DNA of 64,000 bases from Vibrio comitans (GTDB lineage: Bacteria; Pseudomonadota; Gammaproteobacteria; Enterobacterales; Vibrionaceae), in contig AP024866.1 of assembly GCA_024346835.1 (NCBI GenBank), positions 2,542,001 through 2,606,000 on the forward strand, in the 5' to 3' direction. Both the position numbers and the translations under genes were made by a program. This document shows, piece after piece, positions 1 through 9,959 of the stretch. Position 1 is the first letter of the stretch. Each line of letters begins with the position of its first letter. Below the pieces are notes generated by a model. It worked only from the letters and a program-made list of their open reading frames with translations. It was not told where the DNA came from and searched no databases.

Positions 1-69
1 ATGATGCGCAACTAATTTGGCTAAGAATGATAGATACTTACGGACTTATAGGTATCTTAGAGAATTTCC

Positions 70-216
70 AAGGAGGGGGACATTGAGGTTGAAGAGATCA
101 TAAGTCGCATCAATAAGTATGCACAAATGATTACCTTAATGTTATTTTTTTGCCTAGAATTTATATATTTAAAACCCATTACACATAGTTTAGGTAGAGC
201 CAATGCAAACCCCTAA
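70..216 (+). other. Candidate leader ORF(s) upstream of arcA
   Basis: A perfect Shine-Dalgarno (AAGGAGG, 70-76) lies about 130 bases before arcA with no ATG after it. Five bases on, an ATT (82) opens a frame of 44 codons that ends at 214-216, inside the first codons of arcA. Its middle is hydrophobic (about residues 16-30), as in a small membrane peptide. One base later, a TTG (83) opens a 6-codon frame ending at 101-103. An in-frame ATG at 127 has no Shine-Dalgarno. ATT starts are very rare, so this may be a leader peptide, a decayed gene or chance. The rest of bases 1-202 holds the arcA upstream region and an imperfect inverted repeat (about 32-58) that I cannot assign. Confidence 0.22.
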
Positions 217-916
217 CATTCTTATTGTAGAAGACGAACAAGTTACTCGTAGTACCCTCAAGAGCATCTTTGAAGCTGAAGGATACAGTGTATTCGAAGC
301 TATCGACGGCGATTCTATGCATCAAGTGATCTCTGAGAACTCAGTAAACTTGGTGATAATGGATATCAACCTACCAGGTAAAAATGGTCTTCTTCTAGCT
401 CGTGAGCTAAGAGAACAAGCGAACGTTGCACTTATGTTCCTGACTGGCCGTGACAACGAAGTTGACAAAATTTTGGGTCTTGAAATCGGCGCTGATGACT
501 ACATCACTAAGCCTTTCAACCCACGTGAACTGACTATCCGTGCTCGTAACCTTCTATCTCGTTCAATGAATGTGAGCAAAGATGAAGAAGAAAGCAAAAA
601 CGTTGAGAAGTACACATTCAACGGTTGGGTTCTAGATATCAACAGCCGCTCTTTGATTAATCCAAACGGCGAAGGCTACAAGCTACCTCGCTCAGAGTTT
701 CGTGCCCTACTTCACTTCTGTGAAAACCCAGGCAAAATCCAAACTCGTGCCGAATTGCTTAAGAAGATGACTGGACGTGAGCTTAAGCCACACGACCGTA
801 CAGTAGACGTAACTATCCGTCGTATTCGTAAGCACTTCGAATCAGTTGCTGGTACTCCTGAGATCATCGCGACCATTCACGGTGAAGGCTACCGCTTCTG
901 TGGTGACCTAGACTAA
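203..916 (+). CDS. arcA: Aerobic respiration control response regulator ArcA
   Basis: This is an OmpR/PhoB-type response regulator of 237 residues. The N-terminal receiver carries the acidic pocket (E10, D11), the phospho-acceptor D54 in MDINLPG and the conserved lysine in TKPF. A C-terminal winged-helix DNA-binding domain follows (about 135-232). Length and sequence fit ArcA, which is phosphorylated by ArcB under low oxygen and mainly represses respiratory and TCA genes. The partner kinase gene lies about 600 bases away on the opposite strand, unlike E. coli, where the two genes are unlinked. A strong terminator follows directly. The ATG is the natural start although its Shine-Dalgarno is weak. 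Confidence 0.97.
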   Translation: MQTPNILIVEDEQVTRSTLKSIFEAEGYSVFEAIDGDSMHQVISENSVNLVIMDINLPGKNGLLLARELREQANVALMFLTGRDNEVDKILGLEIGADDYITKPFNPRELTIRARNLLSRSMNVSKDEEESKNVEKYTFNGWVLDINSRSLINPNGEGYKLPRSEFRALLHFCENPGKIQTRAELLKKMTGRELKPHDRTVDVTIRRIRKHFESVAGTPEIIATIHGEGYRFCGDLD

Positions 917-938
917 TAGTCGATTTCGTATTGATTAT

Positions 939-968
939 AAAAAAACCCAGCGTATGCTGGGTTTTTTC
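939..968 (+). terminator. Intrinsic terminator after arcA
   Basis: An A-run, a stem of AACCCAGC and GCTGGGTT around a GTAT loop, and a T-run form a classical Rho-independent terminator. The flanking A-run could make it work for the opposing minus-strand genes as well. Confidence 0.9.
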
Positions 969-984
969 ATTTCTACGCTGGGTA

Positions 985-1449
985 TTAGTATACCGTATCC
1001 ACATCAACGGACTTTTCAACTAGCCAAATTTTTTGAACGTCGCTCTCCAACTCTACTGCCACGTCCGCAGATTCAAAGCTACCGTCGAAGTATTCCACTT
1101 GTTTAAATGAAATCTTCCACTGCTTTTCGGTAATCGCTTCTACATCAAAAGCATCAGCGTCAATTTGAAACGCCTCGCCATTGTGTCGAATCCAGATAGA
1201 GGTCACGCCTAGGTCCGCTGGGATAGCATCACTTGAGCTCAAGATTAGAGTGCCGTGTAGAGGAAAAGAATGCACCTCATCAAAAGTCGGCATCTTATTG
1301 CCCCACATGGTTGACTCGAGTACCACACTGGTTTGCTCAACCTGCGCTGTTGGTGCAGCTTCCATCCAAGGCACTTGTTCACCTGTAGAAGCGCAACCAA
1401 ACAATAATGCAGAACTAAGTAATACTGTTCCTAATACTTTAACTCTCAT
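985..1449 (-). CDS. Small putative lipoprotein downstream of arcB
   Basis: This 154-residue protein has a short positively charged N-terminus, a hydrophobic stretch and a lipobox (LLFGC, Cys19), so it should be exported and lipid-anchored. The start at 1449 is chosen because AGGAG lies six bases upstream; a longer in-frame start at 1473 would put charged residues ahead of the signal peptide. The mature part is acidic with alternating beta-like segments. I recognise no family and propose no function. It follows arcB on the same strand and may be cotranscribed with it. Confidence 0.8.
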   Translation of the reverse strand: MRVKVLGTVLLSSALLFGCASTGEQVPWMEAAPTAQVEQTSVVLESTMWGNKMPTFDEVHSFPLHGTLILSSSDAIPADLGVTSIWIRHNGEAFQIDADAFDVEAITEKQWKISFKQVEYFDGSFESADVAVELESDVQKIWLVEKSVDVDTVY

Positions 1450-1499
1450 GGCTGACTCCTGTTCGTAAACCATTATGAATGTATTTGATTATAAACCTA

Positions 1500-3869
1500 T
1501 TATTTATCAAACTCTTGCTCAATCCAATCTTTAAGGACATCTATATCCGATAGATAGCTGGTTTTTATCTCATCGATCCAATCATTGATGTTCTCCCACC
1601 ATGCAGGCAACTCGGGTGACTGAGCTTGTTGGGCTACCATTTGGATTCGCTTAAGCCCAACTGAACCAGCCGCTCCTTTGATCTTATGTGCTTCAGAGAC
1701 AATCGCTTCTTGATCCCTTGCGACTAAGTTGGAGTCCAATATAGCGACATATTCAGGCATCATTTCTTTAAACAACTCTACGCTATCTAAAACTGGCTTT
1801 TTACCAACGATCTCTATGTAAGAGGTGAGCATCTCTTTATCAACTAACTCATCTGTTACGACCTGCTCTACTGTGGTGTCTTCCAAGACTGACTTAGTCG
1901 CATGAGTTTTCTCCTCGACACTTTGATCATCCAAATAGCAGAGCTTCTTCAATATCTTGCGCAGTGCTTTTGCTGATAGTGGCTTACTAATCGCATCCTG
2001 CATACCCGCTTCACGATAAGCGGTTTTGTCTTTCACAAGATTAGCCGTAAGCGCCACGATAGGAGGTAGGTTTGTATAGCGACTTTGTAGCTCTTTCGCG
2101 ATATCAAACCCGGTCATGTCTGGCAATTGTATATCCAGTAGCACGATGTCGTATTTGGTAGGCTCAAACTTACTCAGGGCTTCTTGACCAGTCATGGCAA
2201 CATCAACAGAGTGACCGAAGCTATTGATCAGCGAACGTGCCACTGTGATGTTAAGCTCGATATCCTCAATCATAAAAATAGAAAGTGGACGCTGTTGCGG
2301 TTCAGGGCTTTCAACAATAGCAGTGAGGCCTTTCCCGCGCGGAACGATAATCTCAACAGTAAAGGTACTACCATGCCCCAGTTCACTATTCACATAGATA
2401 TCGCCACCCATTTTTCGAATCAGAGACTGAGAAACCGCCAAACCAATGCCTGTGCCCACGGCATGTAGATTCCCTTCTTTCGACTTCACCTGATAATACA
2501 TGGCAAAGATCTTCTTTAGTTCAGACTCTGGGATCCCGACACCGGTATCTTCTATTTCAAAGCGAATCGCTATTTGGTTGTCATCTGTTGGGTCTGCACT
2601 CACATTCACGAATACCCCACCCTCAGCGGTAAACTTCATTGCATTGCTGATAAGGTTCCACAACACCTGGCGCAATCGCGTAGCATCAACAACGATGCTA
2701 TCGGGCATGTCGGTCAGTCTTTCTAATTCAAATCTTAGGCTTTTTTGTTCCGCCATAAGGCGCGACAAGCTATCTAGCTCAGTAACAAAGTCATTAAAAT
2801 TTAACTCGGATGGCACTAGCTCCAGTTTATTGCGGTCGAACTTATCTATATCAATGATATCGTTAAAGATATGCCCCAATGTAATCGCACTGACATTGAT
2901 AGTTTGCATATACTGGCGCTGCTCTTTATCGAGACTCGTGCCCAATAACATTCGGCTAAGCCCAACGATGCCGTTAAGTGGTGTTCTTAGCTCATGACTA
3001 ATGGTAGAGATAAAGGTGGTTTTATCTCGGCTGGCCTTCTCTAGGGATTTCTCATTGAGCTTGCGCTCTGTGATATCACGACCAAAGCCCACCAAACCAA
3101 GATGCTGGCCATCTTTATTAAAGAAAGGCACCTTACGCAACTCAAAGTAGGCTTTTCTACCATCGGGGTACTCAAGCCACTGCTCGTATATGAGCTCTTC
3201 TTTGTTCTCAAACACGATCTGATCGGTTTCTACGATCTGTTGTGCGATCTCTTTTTTATAGACCTGCCATGGTGTTAGGCCTACGAGCTCTTTTTCCTTC
3301 TTACCAGTAAGTTTTTCTACCGCTTGGTTACATCCAGAAAAAACGCCGTCGGCGGTGCGGTAATAAAACAAATCAGGACAGGCATCAATAAATGAGCGAA
3401 GCAGTGCTGTTCTTTCAGAAAGGGCTATCTGAGTGACTTCTCGCTGAATCACCTCATGCTCAAGATCCAGCATTGCTTGCTCTCGAGACTCCTCAGCGGA
3501 CAAGCGCTCCTTCATCTCAAGATTCAATTTATCTAGGTTCTGGGTAAGCTGGTTATTCAGCTCTAAATCCCGTTCTCGCATATCGCTGAGCTTTGAAACC
3601 AGTTTCGACAGACGACGACGAGACTCTTCAAGTTGTTCAACGACTATCGAAATAAAGTACACCGCCCAAGGTGTCATGATCAGTCCAAAAGCGAGGGAGC
3701 GAAGCATGTGCTTATACTCAAACTCTTCCCCTAGAACCCAACTAATGCCCAGCTGTACCAAGATCGCCAAAGTGATCAATGCAACGGCAATGAGAAAAGA
3801 GAATCGATATATCCCAAGTTTAACCAGAAGATCGACGTAGTATTGTGAGTAGGTTTTCAGCTGTTTCAT
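1500..3869 (-). CDS. arcB: Aerobic respiration control hybrid sensor kinase ArcB
   Basis: This tripartite hybrid histidine kinase has 789 residues from the start chosen here (MKQLKTYSQYY..., which aligns with the E. coli N-terminus; an upstream TTG would add 22 residues). In order it shows two transmembrane helices (about 20-75) with a short periplasmic loop, a coiled-coil linker, a PAS domain (about 155-265), a HisKA domain with H292 in HELRTPLNG, an ATPase domain (N-, G1- and G2-box residues visible), a receiver with D579 in LLDIQLPDM, and an Hpt domain with H728 in AHKIKGAAGSVG. It senses quinone redox state and feeds phosphate to ArcA through the His-Asp-His relay. Confidence 0.96.
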   Translation of the reverse strand: MKQLKTYSQYYVDLLVKLGIYRFSFLIAVALITLAILVQLGISWVLGEEFEYKHMLRSLAFGLIMTPWAVYFISIVVEQLEESRRRLSKLVSKLSDMRERDLELNNQLTQNLDKLNLEMKERLSAEESREQAMLDLEHEVIQREVTQIALSERTALLRSFIDACPDLFYYRTADGVFSGCNQAVEKLTGKKEKELVGLTPWQVYKKEIAQQIVETDQIVFENKEELIYEQWLEYPDGRKAYFELRKVPFFNKDGQHLGLVGFGRDITERKLNEKSLEKASRDKTTFISTISHELRTPLNGIVGLSRMLLGTSLDKEQRQYMQTINVSAITLGHIFNDIIDIDKFDRNKLELVPSELNFNDFVTELDSLSRLMAEQKSLRFELERLTDMPDSIVVDATRLRQVLWNLISNAMKFTAEGGVFVNVSADPTDDNQIAIRFEIEDTGVGIPESELKKIFAMYYQVKSKEGNLHAVGTGIGLAVSQSLIRKMGGDIYVNSELGHGSTFTVEIIVPRGKGLTAIVESPEPQQRPLSIFMIEDIELNITVARSLINSFGHSVDVAMTGQEALSKFEPTKYDIVLLDIQLPDMTGFDIAKELQSRYTNLPPIVALTANLVKDKTAYREAGMQDAISKPLSAKALRKILKKLCYLDDQSVEEKTHATKSVLEDTTVEQVVTDELVDKEMLTSYIEIVGKKPVLDSVELFKEMMPEYVAILDSNLVARDQEAIVSEAHKIKGAAGSVGLKRIQMVAQQAQSPELPAWWENINDWIDEIKTSYLSDIDVLKDWIEQEFDK

Positions 3870-3955
3870 CAAGCAGTCCAATTGCTGTAACTGCTTGTAG
3901 TCTATCTTGCCTAACCGTAAAAGTAAGTAAGGCAAGAGAGTAAATTAGAGGTAAG

Positions 3956-4894
3956 TTAGCTCAATACTGGCTTTGTGTAGAGGAAGGGTTGCTCAATAAG
4001 AGAGCCCTGCGCACCATCGCGATCCAATGCACGCCCTATTTCGGTCATCGCCAACCAGCGATTCTCGCACCATAATGGGGATAGCAAAGTAGGTCTGCGC
4101 GCCGCCGAAGATACACGATGATAAACCACCTCTGGGGGTGTCATTCGAATTAGCTCCGACGCAATATCGACGTAAACATCAAGCTCAGGCGCTTCAAGTT
4201 TCCCCGCCTTCCATGCCTTAGCCATAGTGCTGCCTTCCACAATATGTAAGCCGTGCAACTTAATACCGTCAGTCCCGACCTCCAGCACTTTTTGCAAAGT
4301 TTCGATATTATCTTGCTTGGTCTCTTTAGGTAGGCCCACAATCAAGTGCGTACATACCTTAATACCATTTTCGCGAGCTTTCTTAGTGATCTCTGCATAG
4401 CATTCGAAGTCATGGCCACGATTAATACGCTTAAGAGTATCGTTGTTGGCCGTTTGCAGCCCTAACTCCAGCCATATTTCATAGCCTTTTTGCTTATATT
4501 CCACCAGCAGATCCATCACTGCATCAGGAACACAATCTGGGCGTGTACCAACACAAAGTCCCACTATGTCAGCAGACTCTAAGGCCTCTTCATACATATT
4601 TCTGAGAACCTGAACCTCAGCAAAGGTATTGGTATAAGCCTGAAAGTACGCAAAGTATTTCTTGGCGCGCTTTATTTCTTTAGAGCGATCGCTCAGCTGA
4701 ACTTGGATTGCTTGTGTTTGTGTCGATTCATCTACAAATGATGAGACATTGCAGAACGTACAGCCACCACGGCCAATCGTTCCATCGCGATTGGGACAGC
4801 TAAAACCACCATGAAGAGTCAGTTTATGCACCTTTTCGCCGTAACGACGTTGGAGGTCCTGACCTAAGGTATTGACGAGTTCATGTAACTGCAT
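3956..4894 (-). CDS. yhcC: YhcC-type radical SAM protein
   Basis: This 312-residue radical SAM protein belongs to the family represented by E. coli YhcC. The cluster-binding cysteines are C33, C45 and C48, with the longer spacing (C-x11-C-x2-C) typical of the YhcC/Elp3-like subgroup rather than the standard CxxxCxxC. Later motifs such as GTRPDC, ELGLQT and HLIVGLP fit the TIM-barrel core. The substrate is not established as far as I know. It sits just upstream of arcB on the same strand, as in E. coli, and 521 bases from the divergent gltB. Confidence 0.9.
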   Translation of the reverse strand: MQLHELVNTLGQDLQRRYGEKVHKLTLHGGFSCPNRDGTIGRGGCTFCNVSSFVDESTQTQAIQVQLSDRSKEIKRAKKYFAYFQAYTNTFAEVQVLRNMYEEALESADIVGLCVGTRPDCVPDAVMDLLVEYKQKGYEIWLELGLQTANNDTLKRINRGHDFECYAEITKKARENGIKVCTHLIVGLPKETKQDNIETLQKVLEVGTDGIKLHGLHIVEGSTMAKAWKAGKLEAPELDVYVDIASELIRMTPPEVVYHRVSSAARRPTLLSPLWCENRWLAMTEIGRALDRDGAQGSLIEQPFLYTKPVLS

Positions 4895-5415
4895 TGGATA
4901 ATTAACCTGTAAAGCGATTTATGGCCGACATCCTGTCGTGAAACTAAATTACATCCCTGCAAGCAAAGGCCGCGTATTTTAGCATTTTCGTCTTTTTATA
5001 TCGATGGGTATTTTTTGCACTATCTATTCACGCAAAGGGTTGCATGTGAATACAAATGCAAAGATGTTAACTAAATGCAATCGATAACTGTTCATAAAAA
5101 ATCCATTTTGGTGCAACTTTAGTTGGAATTAAGCTAGACAAAATTGTAGGATAGTTACAACTATCGCCTAAAATCGGCTATTTTAAAGCCTTCGATTTAG
5201 ATGAATAGTCGGTCATATTCCGCACCTACCTTTATAAGATTCTATTAATCAGAAGCTAAATATTGGAAATGACCAAGGAATGTTTTTCTCGCAAACTTTT
5301 CAGCGAGAGACGGAATGGAAGCAGGCTAATGCACACAATTAGCCCTTAAGAAGACAATTATAAGGAATGGCACGGGAGCACTCCCACCGCCGTATTAGAT
5401 TGGAAGGATTTACCT
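4895..5415. promoter_or_regulatory. yhcC/gltB divergent regulatory region with dyads and leader hairpins
   Basis: This 521-base stretch has no convincing gene. It contains a nested dyad at 5025-5052 (TATTCAC/GTGAATA arms enclosing GCAA and TTGC), repeated ATGCAA/TTGCAT words (5040, 5056, 5075), and a tight palindrome at 5150-5165 (GATAGTT-AC-AACTATC). Close to gltB are three hairpins: 5287-5308 (TCTCGC/GCGAGA), 5324-5344 (GGCTAAT/ATTAGCC) and 5374-5385 (GGGA/TCCC). The gltB Shine-Dalgarno GGAAGGA lies just before its ATG. I could not place a confident -35/-10 pair, which fits an activator-dependent promoter. E. coli gltBDF is Lrp-dependent; whether that applies here is inference. Confidence 0.5.
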
Positions 5416-8400
5416 ATGTTGGATAGAGAGCAATCAGCCCAGGGTTTATATACTCCTGAATTGGAGCATGACGCTTGTGGCATCGGTTTTGTTGCTCACC
5501 TCAAAAACCGAAAATCTCATCAAGTCGTAACTCAAGCATTGGATATGCTAGCCCGTATGGAACACCGTGGTGGCCAAGGCTGTGATCCATGTTCAGGTGA
5601 TGGTGCAGGTATTCTGCTTCAGAAACCGCATGAGTTTCTACTAGAAGAGACTGTTAAACTGGGCATTCGCCTGCCGTCTTTTGAGAAGTACGGTGTGGGT
5701 GTAGTACTCTTCCCTCGTGATGAGTATAAACGTGCACAGTGTCGCGACATTCTAGAGCGCAACGCACAACGACTAGACCTTGAAGTTCTAGGCTACCGCG
5801 TTCTGCCTACTGATAACTCTATGCTGGGTGCCGACCCATTAAGCACTGAGCCTCAATTCGAGCATGTATTCATTACAGGTGGCCCAAGCACAACACCTGA
5901 AGAGCTTGAAAGAAAGCTATACGTTCTGCGTAACTATACTGTTCGAGTTTGTCTGGAAAGTGTTTCTAACATTGGCGATGACTTCTATATCAACTCTTTG
6001 TCTTATAAGACACTAGTTTACAAAGGTCAGCTAACTACAGAGCAAGTACCTCAGTACTTCCTTGACCTACAAAACCCAACCATGGTGACTGCACTTGCCT
6101 TGGTTCACTCACGCTTCTCAACCAACACATTCCCAAGATGGCGTCTGGCTCAGCCTTTCCGCTACATTGCGCACAATGGTGAGATCAACACAGTTCGCGG
6201 TAACCTGAACTGGATGAAGGCGCGTGAGGCAATTCTTGAATCTGATCTATTCAGCCAAGCTGAAATCGATATGCTTCTACCTATCTGTCAAGAAGGTAGT
6301 TCAGATTCATCCAACTTTGATATGGCTCTAGAGCTTCTAGTGCTATCAGGTCGTACTCTTCCACATGCTCTGATGATGCTCATTCCAGAAGCATGGCAAG
6401 AGAACAAGAACATGGATCCTAAGCGTCGTGCTTTCTATCAGTATCACGCGAATATCATGGAACCATGGGACGGCCCTGCATCAGTATGTTTTACTGATGG
6501 TGTTCAAGTAGGTGCAACACTAGACCGTAACGGTCTGCGCCCTTCTCGCTACACAGTAACTAAAGATGACTTCCTAGTGATGGCATCAGAATCTGGCGTA
6601 GTAGAAATTGAACCAGAAAACGTTGAATTCCGTGGTCGCCTACAACCTGGCCGTATCTTCGTTGCTGACCTTGAGCAAGGTCGCATCATCTCAGATGAAG
6701 AAGTAAAAGATTCAATCTCAAACGCTCAGCCGTATGAGAAGTGGGTTGAAGAAAACCTATTGAGTCTGAAAAAACTGCCTGACGCAGAGAATGAATTCAA
6801 CCAACCTTCAGCAGAGCGCTTACTGCATAAGCAACAAGCATTCGGTGTTAGCTCTGAAGAAGTAAATGAAATTATTGTACCAATGGCAAAAGAAGGTAAA
6901 GAGCCTCTTTCTGCTATGGGTGCTGACTGGCCGCTAGCTGTGCTATCGCATCAGTCTCAACATCTTTCTAACTACTTTAAGCAGCTATTTGCTCAGGTAA
7001 CTAACCCGCCAATCGATCCAATTCGTGAGCGCATGGTTATGTCTCTGAATACTTACCTTGGTAAGGATCAGAACCTACTGACTGAAACACCTGAACACTG
7101 TCAAAAAGTAGAGCTTGAGTCTCCTGTTCTATCAAACTCTGAACTTGAGAAACTGCGTGCTATCGATAACGAGCACCTGCAAGCTAAAACTCTGGATATC
7201 GTATTCCAAGCAGGCGAAGACAAAGGCAAGCTAGAGCGCGCCCTAAAACGTATCTGCCAATACGCAGAAGATGCCGTAGTCGATGGCTACTCAATCATCC
7301 TTCTGACTGACCGTGCGGTGAACTCAAACCATGCTGCAATCCCAGCAATGCTAGCAGTGGGCGCAGTACACCACCACCTAATCCGTAAAGGTCTACGTGC
7401 TAAATGTGACATCGTGGTTGAGACGGGCGACGCTCGCGAAACACACCACTTTGCAACGCTAATCGGTTACGGTGCGAATGCAGTTAACCCTTACCTAGTT
7501 ATTGAAACTATGGTTGATCTGCAGCGCACTAAGAAACTAGACCCAGAAGCGCACATTAAAGACCTATTTGAGAACTACCGTAAGGGCGTTAATGGCGGCC
7601 TACTGAAGATCTTCTCTAAGATGGGTATCTCGACATTGCAGTCTTACCACGGCGCTCAAATCTTTGAAGCACTGGGTATCAGCAAGTCTGTTGTCGATAA
7701 GTACTTCACTGGTACGGTTTCTCGTATTCAGGGTCTAACCATTGATGACATCGCTAAAGAAGTGATGGTTCGTCACCGCATTGGTTACCCAACGCGTGAG
7801 ATCCCAATACAACTTCTCGATGTAGGTGGCGTTTATCAGTGGAAACAGCGTGGTGAAAAACACCTGTTTAACCCTGAAACCATCTCACTTCTGCAACAGT
7901 CAACTCGCAATAAAGACTTTGCACAGTTTAAGCAATACACTCAGGCCGTAGATAGCCAAGGTGATAACGCAGCTACTTTACGTAGTCAGTTGGATTTTGT
8001 TAAGAACCCAGCAGGCTCAATCCCAATTGAAGAAGTAGAACCAATCGAAAGCATCCTAAAGCGCTTTGCAACAGGTGCAATGTCATTCGGCTCTATCTCT
8101 TACGAGGCGCACTCTACTCTTGCTGTTGCTATGAACCGCATCGGTGCGAAATCAAACTCAGGTGAAGGCGGTGAAGACCCATCTCGCTTTGAGCGCAAAG
8201 AAAACGGTGATTGGGAACGCTCTGCTATCAAGCAGGTGGCTTCAGGTCGCTTCGGTGTAACCTCTTACTACCTAACTAACTCTGATGAAGTTCAGATTAA
8301 GATGGCGCAAGGTGCGAAACCAGGCGAAGGTGGTCAACTGCCGGGCGATAAAGTCGATGACTGGATCGGTGCTACACGTCACTCCACACCAGGAGTTGGC

Positions 8401-9957
8401 TTGATTTCACCACCACCACACCACGATATCTACTCAATCGAAGATTTGGCTCAGCTGATCTACGACTTGAAGAACGCTAACCGTGCTGGCCGCGTGAACG
8501 TGAAGCTAGTATCAGAGGCAGGTGTAGGTACGATCGCATCGGGCGTAGCGAAAGCAAAAGCCGACGTTGTTCTTATTGCTGGCTTTGATGGTGGTACAGG
8601 CGCATCGCCAATGTCTTCTATCCGTCACACTGGTTTGCCGTGGGAGCTAGGTCTAGCTGAAACTCACCAAACACTACTGAAGAATGGTCTACGTAACCGT
8701 ATCGTTGTTCAGTCTGATGGCCAGATGAAAACACCTCGTGACCTTGCAGTGGCAACACTACTCGGTGCTGAAGAGTGGGGCGTGGCAACTGCAGCATTGG
8801 TTGTTGAAGGCTGTATCATGATGCGTAAGTGTCATAAAAACACTTGTCCTGTTGGTATCGCAACGCAAAACAAAACTCTGCGTGAGCGCTTTGATGGCCG
8901 CGTAGAAGACGTTGTGACCTTCTTCCAATACATGGCTGAAGGCATGCGCGAAATCATGGCTGAACTTGGCTTCCGTACTATCGATGAGATGGTTGGTCAG
9001 TCTCACAAGCTAAAAGTTCGTGAAGACATCGCACACTGGAAATACAAAAACCTAGACTTGTCGCCTGTTCTACACGTAGAACCAGCGCGTGCTGAAGACG
9101 GCGTATTTAACCAGATTGAGCAAAACCATAACCTTGAAGATGTATTGGACCGCAAACTTATCCAAACAGCGATCCCTGCTCTAGAGAAGGGCGCGGCGGT
9201 TGAAGCTGAATTCCCAATCATCAACACCGACCGAAGTGTAGGCACCATGTTGTCTAACGAAATCTCGAAGGTGTACAAAGACCAAGGTCTACCTGAACCA
9301 ATGAAGGTTAAATTCAATGGTAGCGCAGGTCAGTCATTCGGTGCATTCCTTGCTAAAGGCGTGAAGTTTGAGGTTGAGGGTGACGCGAACGACTACTGGG
9401 GTAAAGGCCTGTCAGGCGGTACGCTAGTACTCTACCCTGATGCTAACTCAAACATCGTTCCTGAAGATAACATCGTTGTGGGTAACGTTTGTTTCTACGG
9501 TGCAACCTCTGGTGAGTCATACATCCGCGGTCTAGCAGGCGAGCGCTTCTGTGTTCGTAACTCTGGCGCCAAGGTTGTTGTAGAAGGTGTCGGCGACCAT
9601 GGTTGTGAATACATGACTGGTGGTGTGGCTATAATCCTTGGCTCTACAGGTCGTAACTTTGCTGCTGGTATGAGTGGCGGTGTTGCGTACGTTTGGGACA
9701 AAGCTGGCGATTTTGAAAGCAAGCTTAACGCTGAGCTTGTAGACCTAGATCCTATCGAAGCAGAAGACAAAGCTCTGCTACTTGATATGCTAACTAAACA
9801 TGTTCAATTCACAGGAAGTGAGGTTGCTCAGTCTTTCCTAGACAACTTTGAAGTGAGCTTGCAGTCATTGGTGAAAGTAATGCCACGTGACTACAAAGCC
9901 GTTCTTCAAAAACGCAAGGCAATCGCTGCGCAACAAACAGAAGCGGAGGCAGTTTAA
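5416..9957 (+). CDS. gltB: Glutamate synthase (NADPH) large subunit, first copy
   Basis: This 1513-residue large subunit of NADPH-GOGAT makes two glutamates from glutamine and 2-oxoglutarate. A 20-residue propeptide precedes the N-terminal nucleophile Cys21 (EHDACGIGF). Then come the class II glutaminase domain (to about 430), a central domain, the FMN/2-oxoglutarate synthase domain with [10 protein letters not shown], the 3Fe-4S cysteines C1133, C1139 and C1144, and a C-terminal GXGXG beta-helix domain. It differs clearly from the second copy downstream, for example at the N-terminus and in lacking the [12 protein letters not shown] tail. Codons are strongly biased (GGT, CGT, CTA/CTG), which suggests high expression. 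gltD follows after two bases. Confidence 0.96.
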   Translation: MLDREQSAQGLYTPELEHDACGIGFVAHLKNRKSHQVVTQALDMLARMEHRGGQGCDPCSGDGAGILLQKPHEFLLEETVKLGIRLPSFEKYGVGVVLFPRDEYKRAQCRDILERNAQRLDLEVLGYRVLPTDNSMLGADPLSTEPQFEHVFITGGPSTTPEELERKLYVLRNYTVRVCLESVSNIGDDFYINSLSYKTLVYKGQLTTEQVPQYFLDLQNPTMVTALALVHSRFSTNTFPRWRLAQPFRYIAHNGEINTVRGNLNWMKAREAILESDLFSQAEIDMLLPICQEGSSDSSNFDMALELLVLSGRTLPHALMMLIPEAWQENKNMDPKRRAFYQYHANIMEPWDGPASVCFTDGVQVGATLDRNGLRPSRYTVTKDDFLVMASESGVVEIEPENVEFRGRLQPGRIFVADLEQGRIISDEEVKDSISNAQPYEKWVEENLLSLKKLPDAENEFNQPSAERLLHKQQAFGVSSEEVNEIIVPMAKEGKEPLSAMGADWPLAVLSHQSQHLSNYFKQLFAQVTNPPIDPIRERMVMSLNTYLGKDQNLLTETPEHCQKVELESPVLSNSELEKLRAIDNEHLQAKTLDIVFQAGEDKGKLERALKRICQYAEDAVVDGYSIILLTDRAVNSNHAAIPAMLAVGAVHHHLIRKGLRAKCDIVVETGDARETHHFATLIGYGANAVNPYLVIETMVDLQRTKKLDPEAHIKDLFENYRKGVNGGLLKIFSKMGISTLQSYHGAQIFEALGISKSVVDKYFTGTVSRIQGLTIDDIAKEVMVRHRIGYPTREIPIQLLDVGGVYQWKQRGEKHLFNPETISLLQQSTRNKDFAQFKQYTQAVDSQGDNAATLRSQLDFVKNPAGSIPIEEVEPIESILKRFATGAMSFGSISYEAHSTLAVAMNRIGAKSNSGEGGEDPSRFERKENGDWERSAIKQVASGRFGVTSYYLTNSDEVQIKMAQGAKPGEGGQLPGDKVDDWIGATRHSTPGVGLISPPPHHDIYSIEDLAQLIYDLKNANRAGRVNVKLVSEAGVGTIASGVAKAKADVVLIAGFDGGTGASPMSSIRHTGLPWELGLAETHQTLLKNGLRNRIVVQSDGQMKTPRDLAVATLLGAEEWGVATAALVVEGCIMMRKCHKNTCPVGIATQNKTLRERFDGRVEDVVTFFQYMAEGMREIMAELGFRTIDEMVGQSHKLKVREDIAHWKYKNLDLSPVLHVEPARAEDGVFNQIEQNHNLEDVLDRKLIQTAIPALEKGAAVEAEFPIINTDRSVGTMLSNEISKVYKDQGLPEPMKVKFNGSAGQSFGAFLAKGVKFEVEGDANDYWGKGLSGGTLVLYPDANSNIVPEDNIVVGNVCFYGATSGESYIRGLAGERFCVRNSGAKVVVEGVGDHGCEYMTGGVAIILGSTGRNFAAGMSGGVAYVWDKAGDFESKLNAELVDLDPIEAEDKALLLDMLTKHVQFTGSEVAQSFLDNFEVSLQSLVKVMPRDYKAVLQKRKAIAAQQTEAEAV

Positions 9958-9959
9958 TC

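Noticed and set aside
31..60. Imperfect inverted repeat near the left edge as a terminator
   Set aside because: Arms are short with a mismatch, the loop is long and no T-run follows; the upstream gene is outside the window.
5368..5385. Sigma-54-like element (TGGCACG) before gltB
   Set aside because: The required GC at the -12 position is missing and the element would lie too close to the start codon.
5367..5426. 19-codon frame overlapping the gltB start as a leader peptide
   Set aside because: The candidate Shine-Dalgarno touches the ATG with no spacing, and the region is better explained as a hairpin; kept only as a note in the leader finding.
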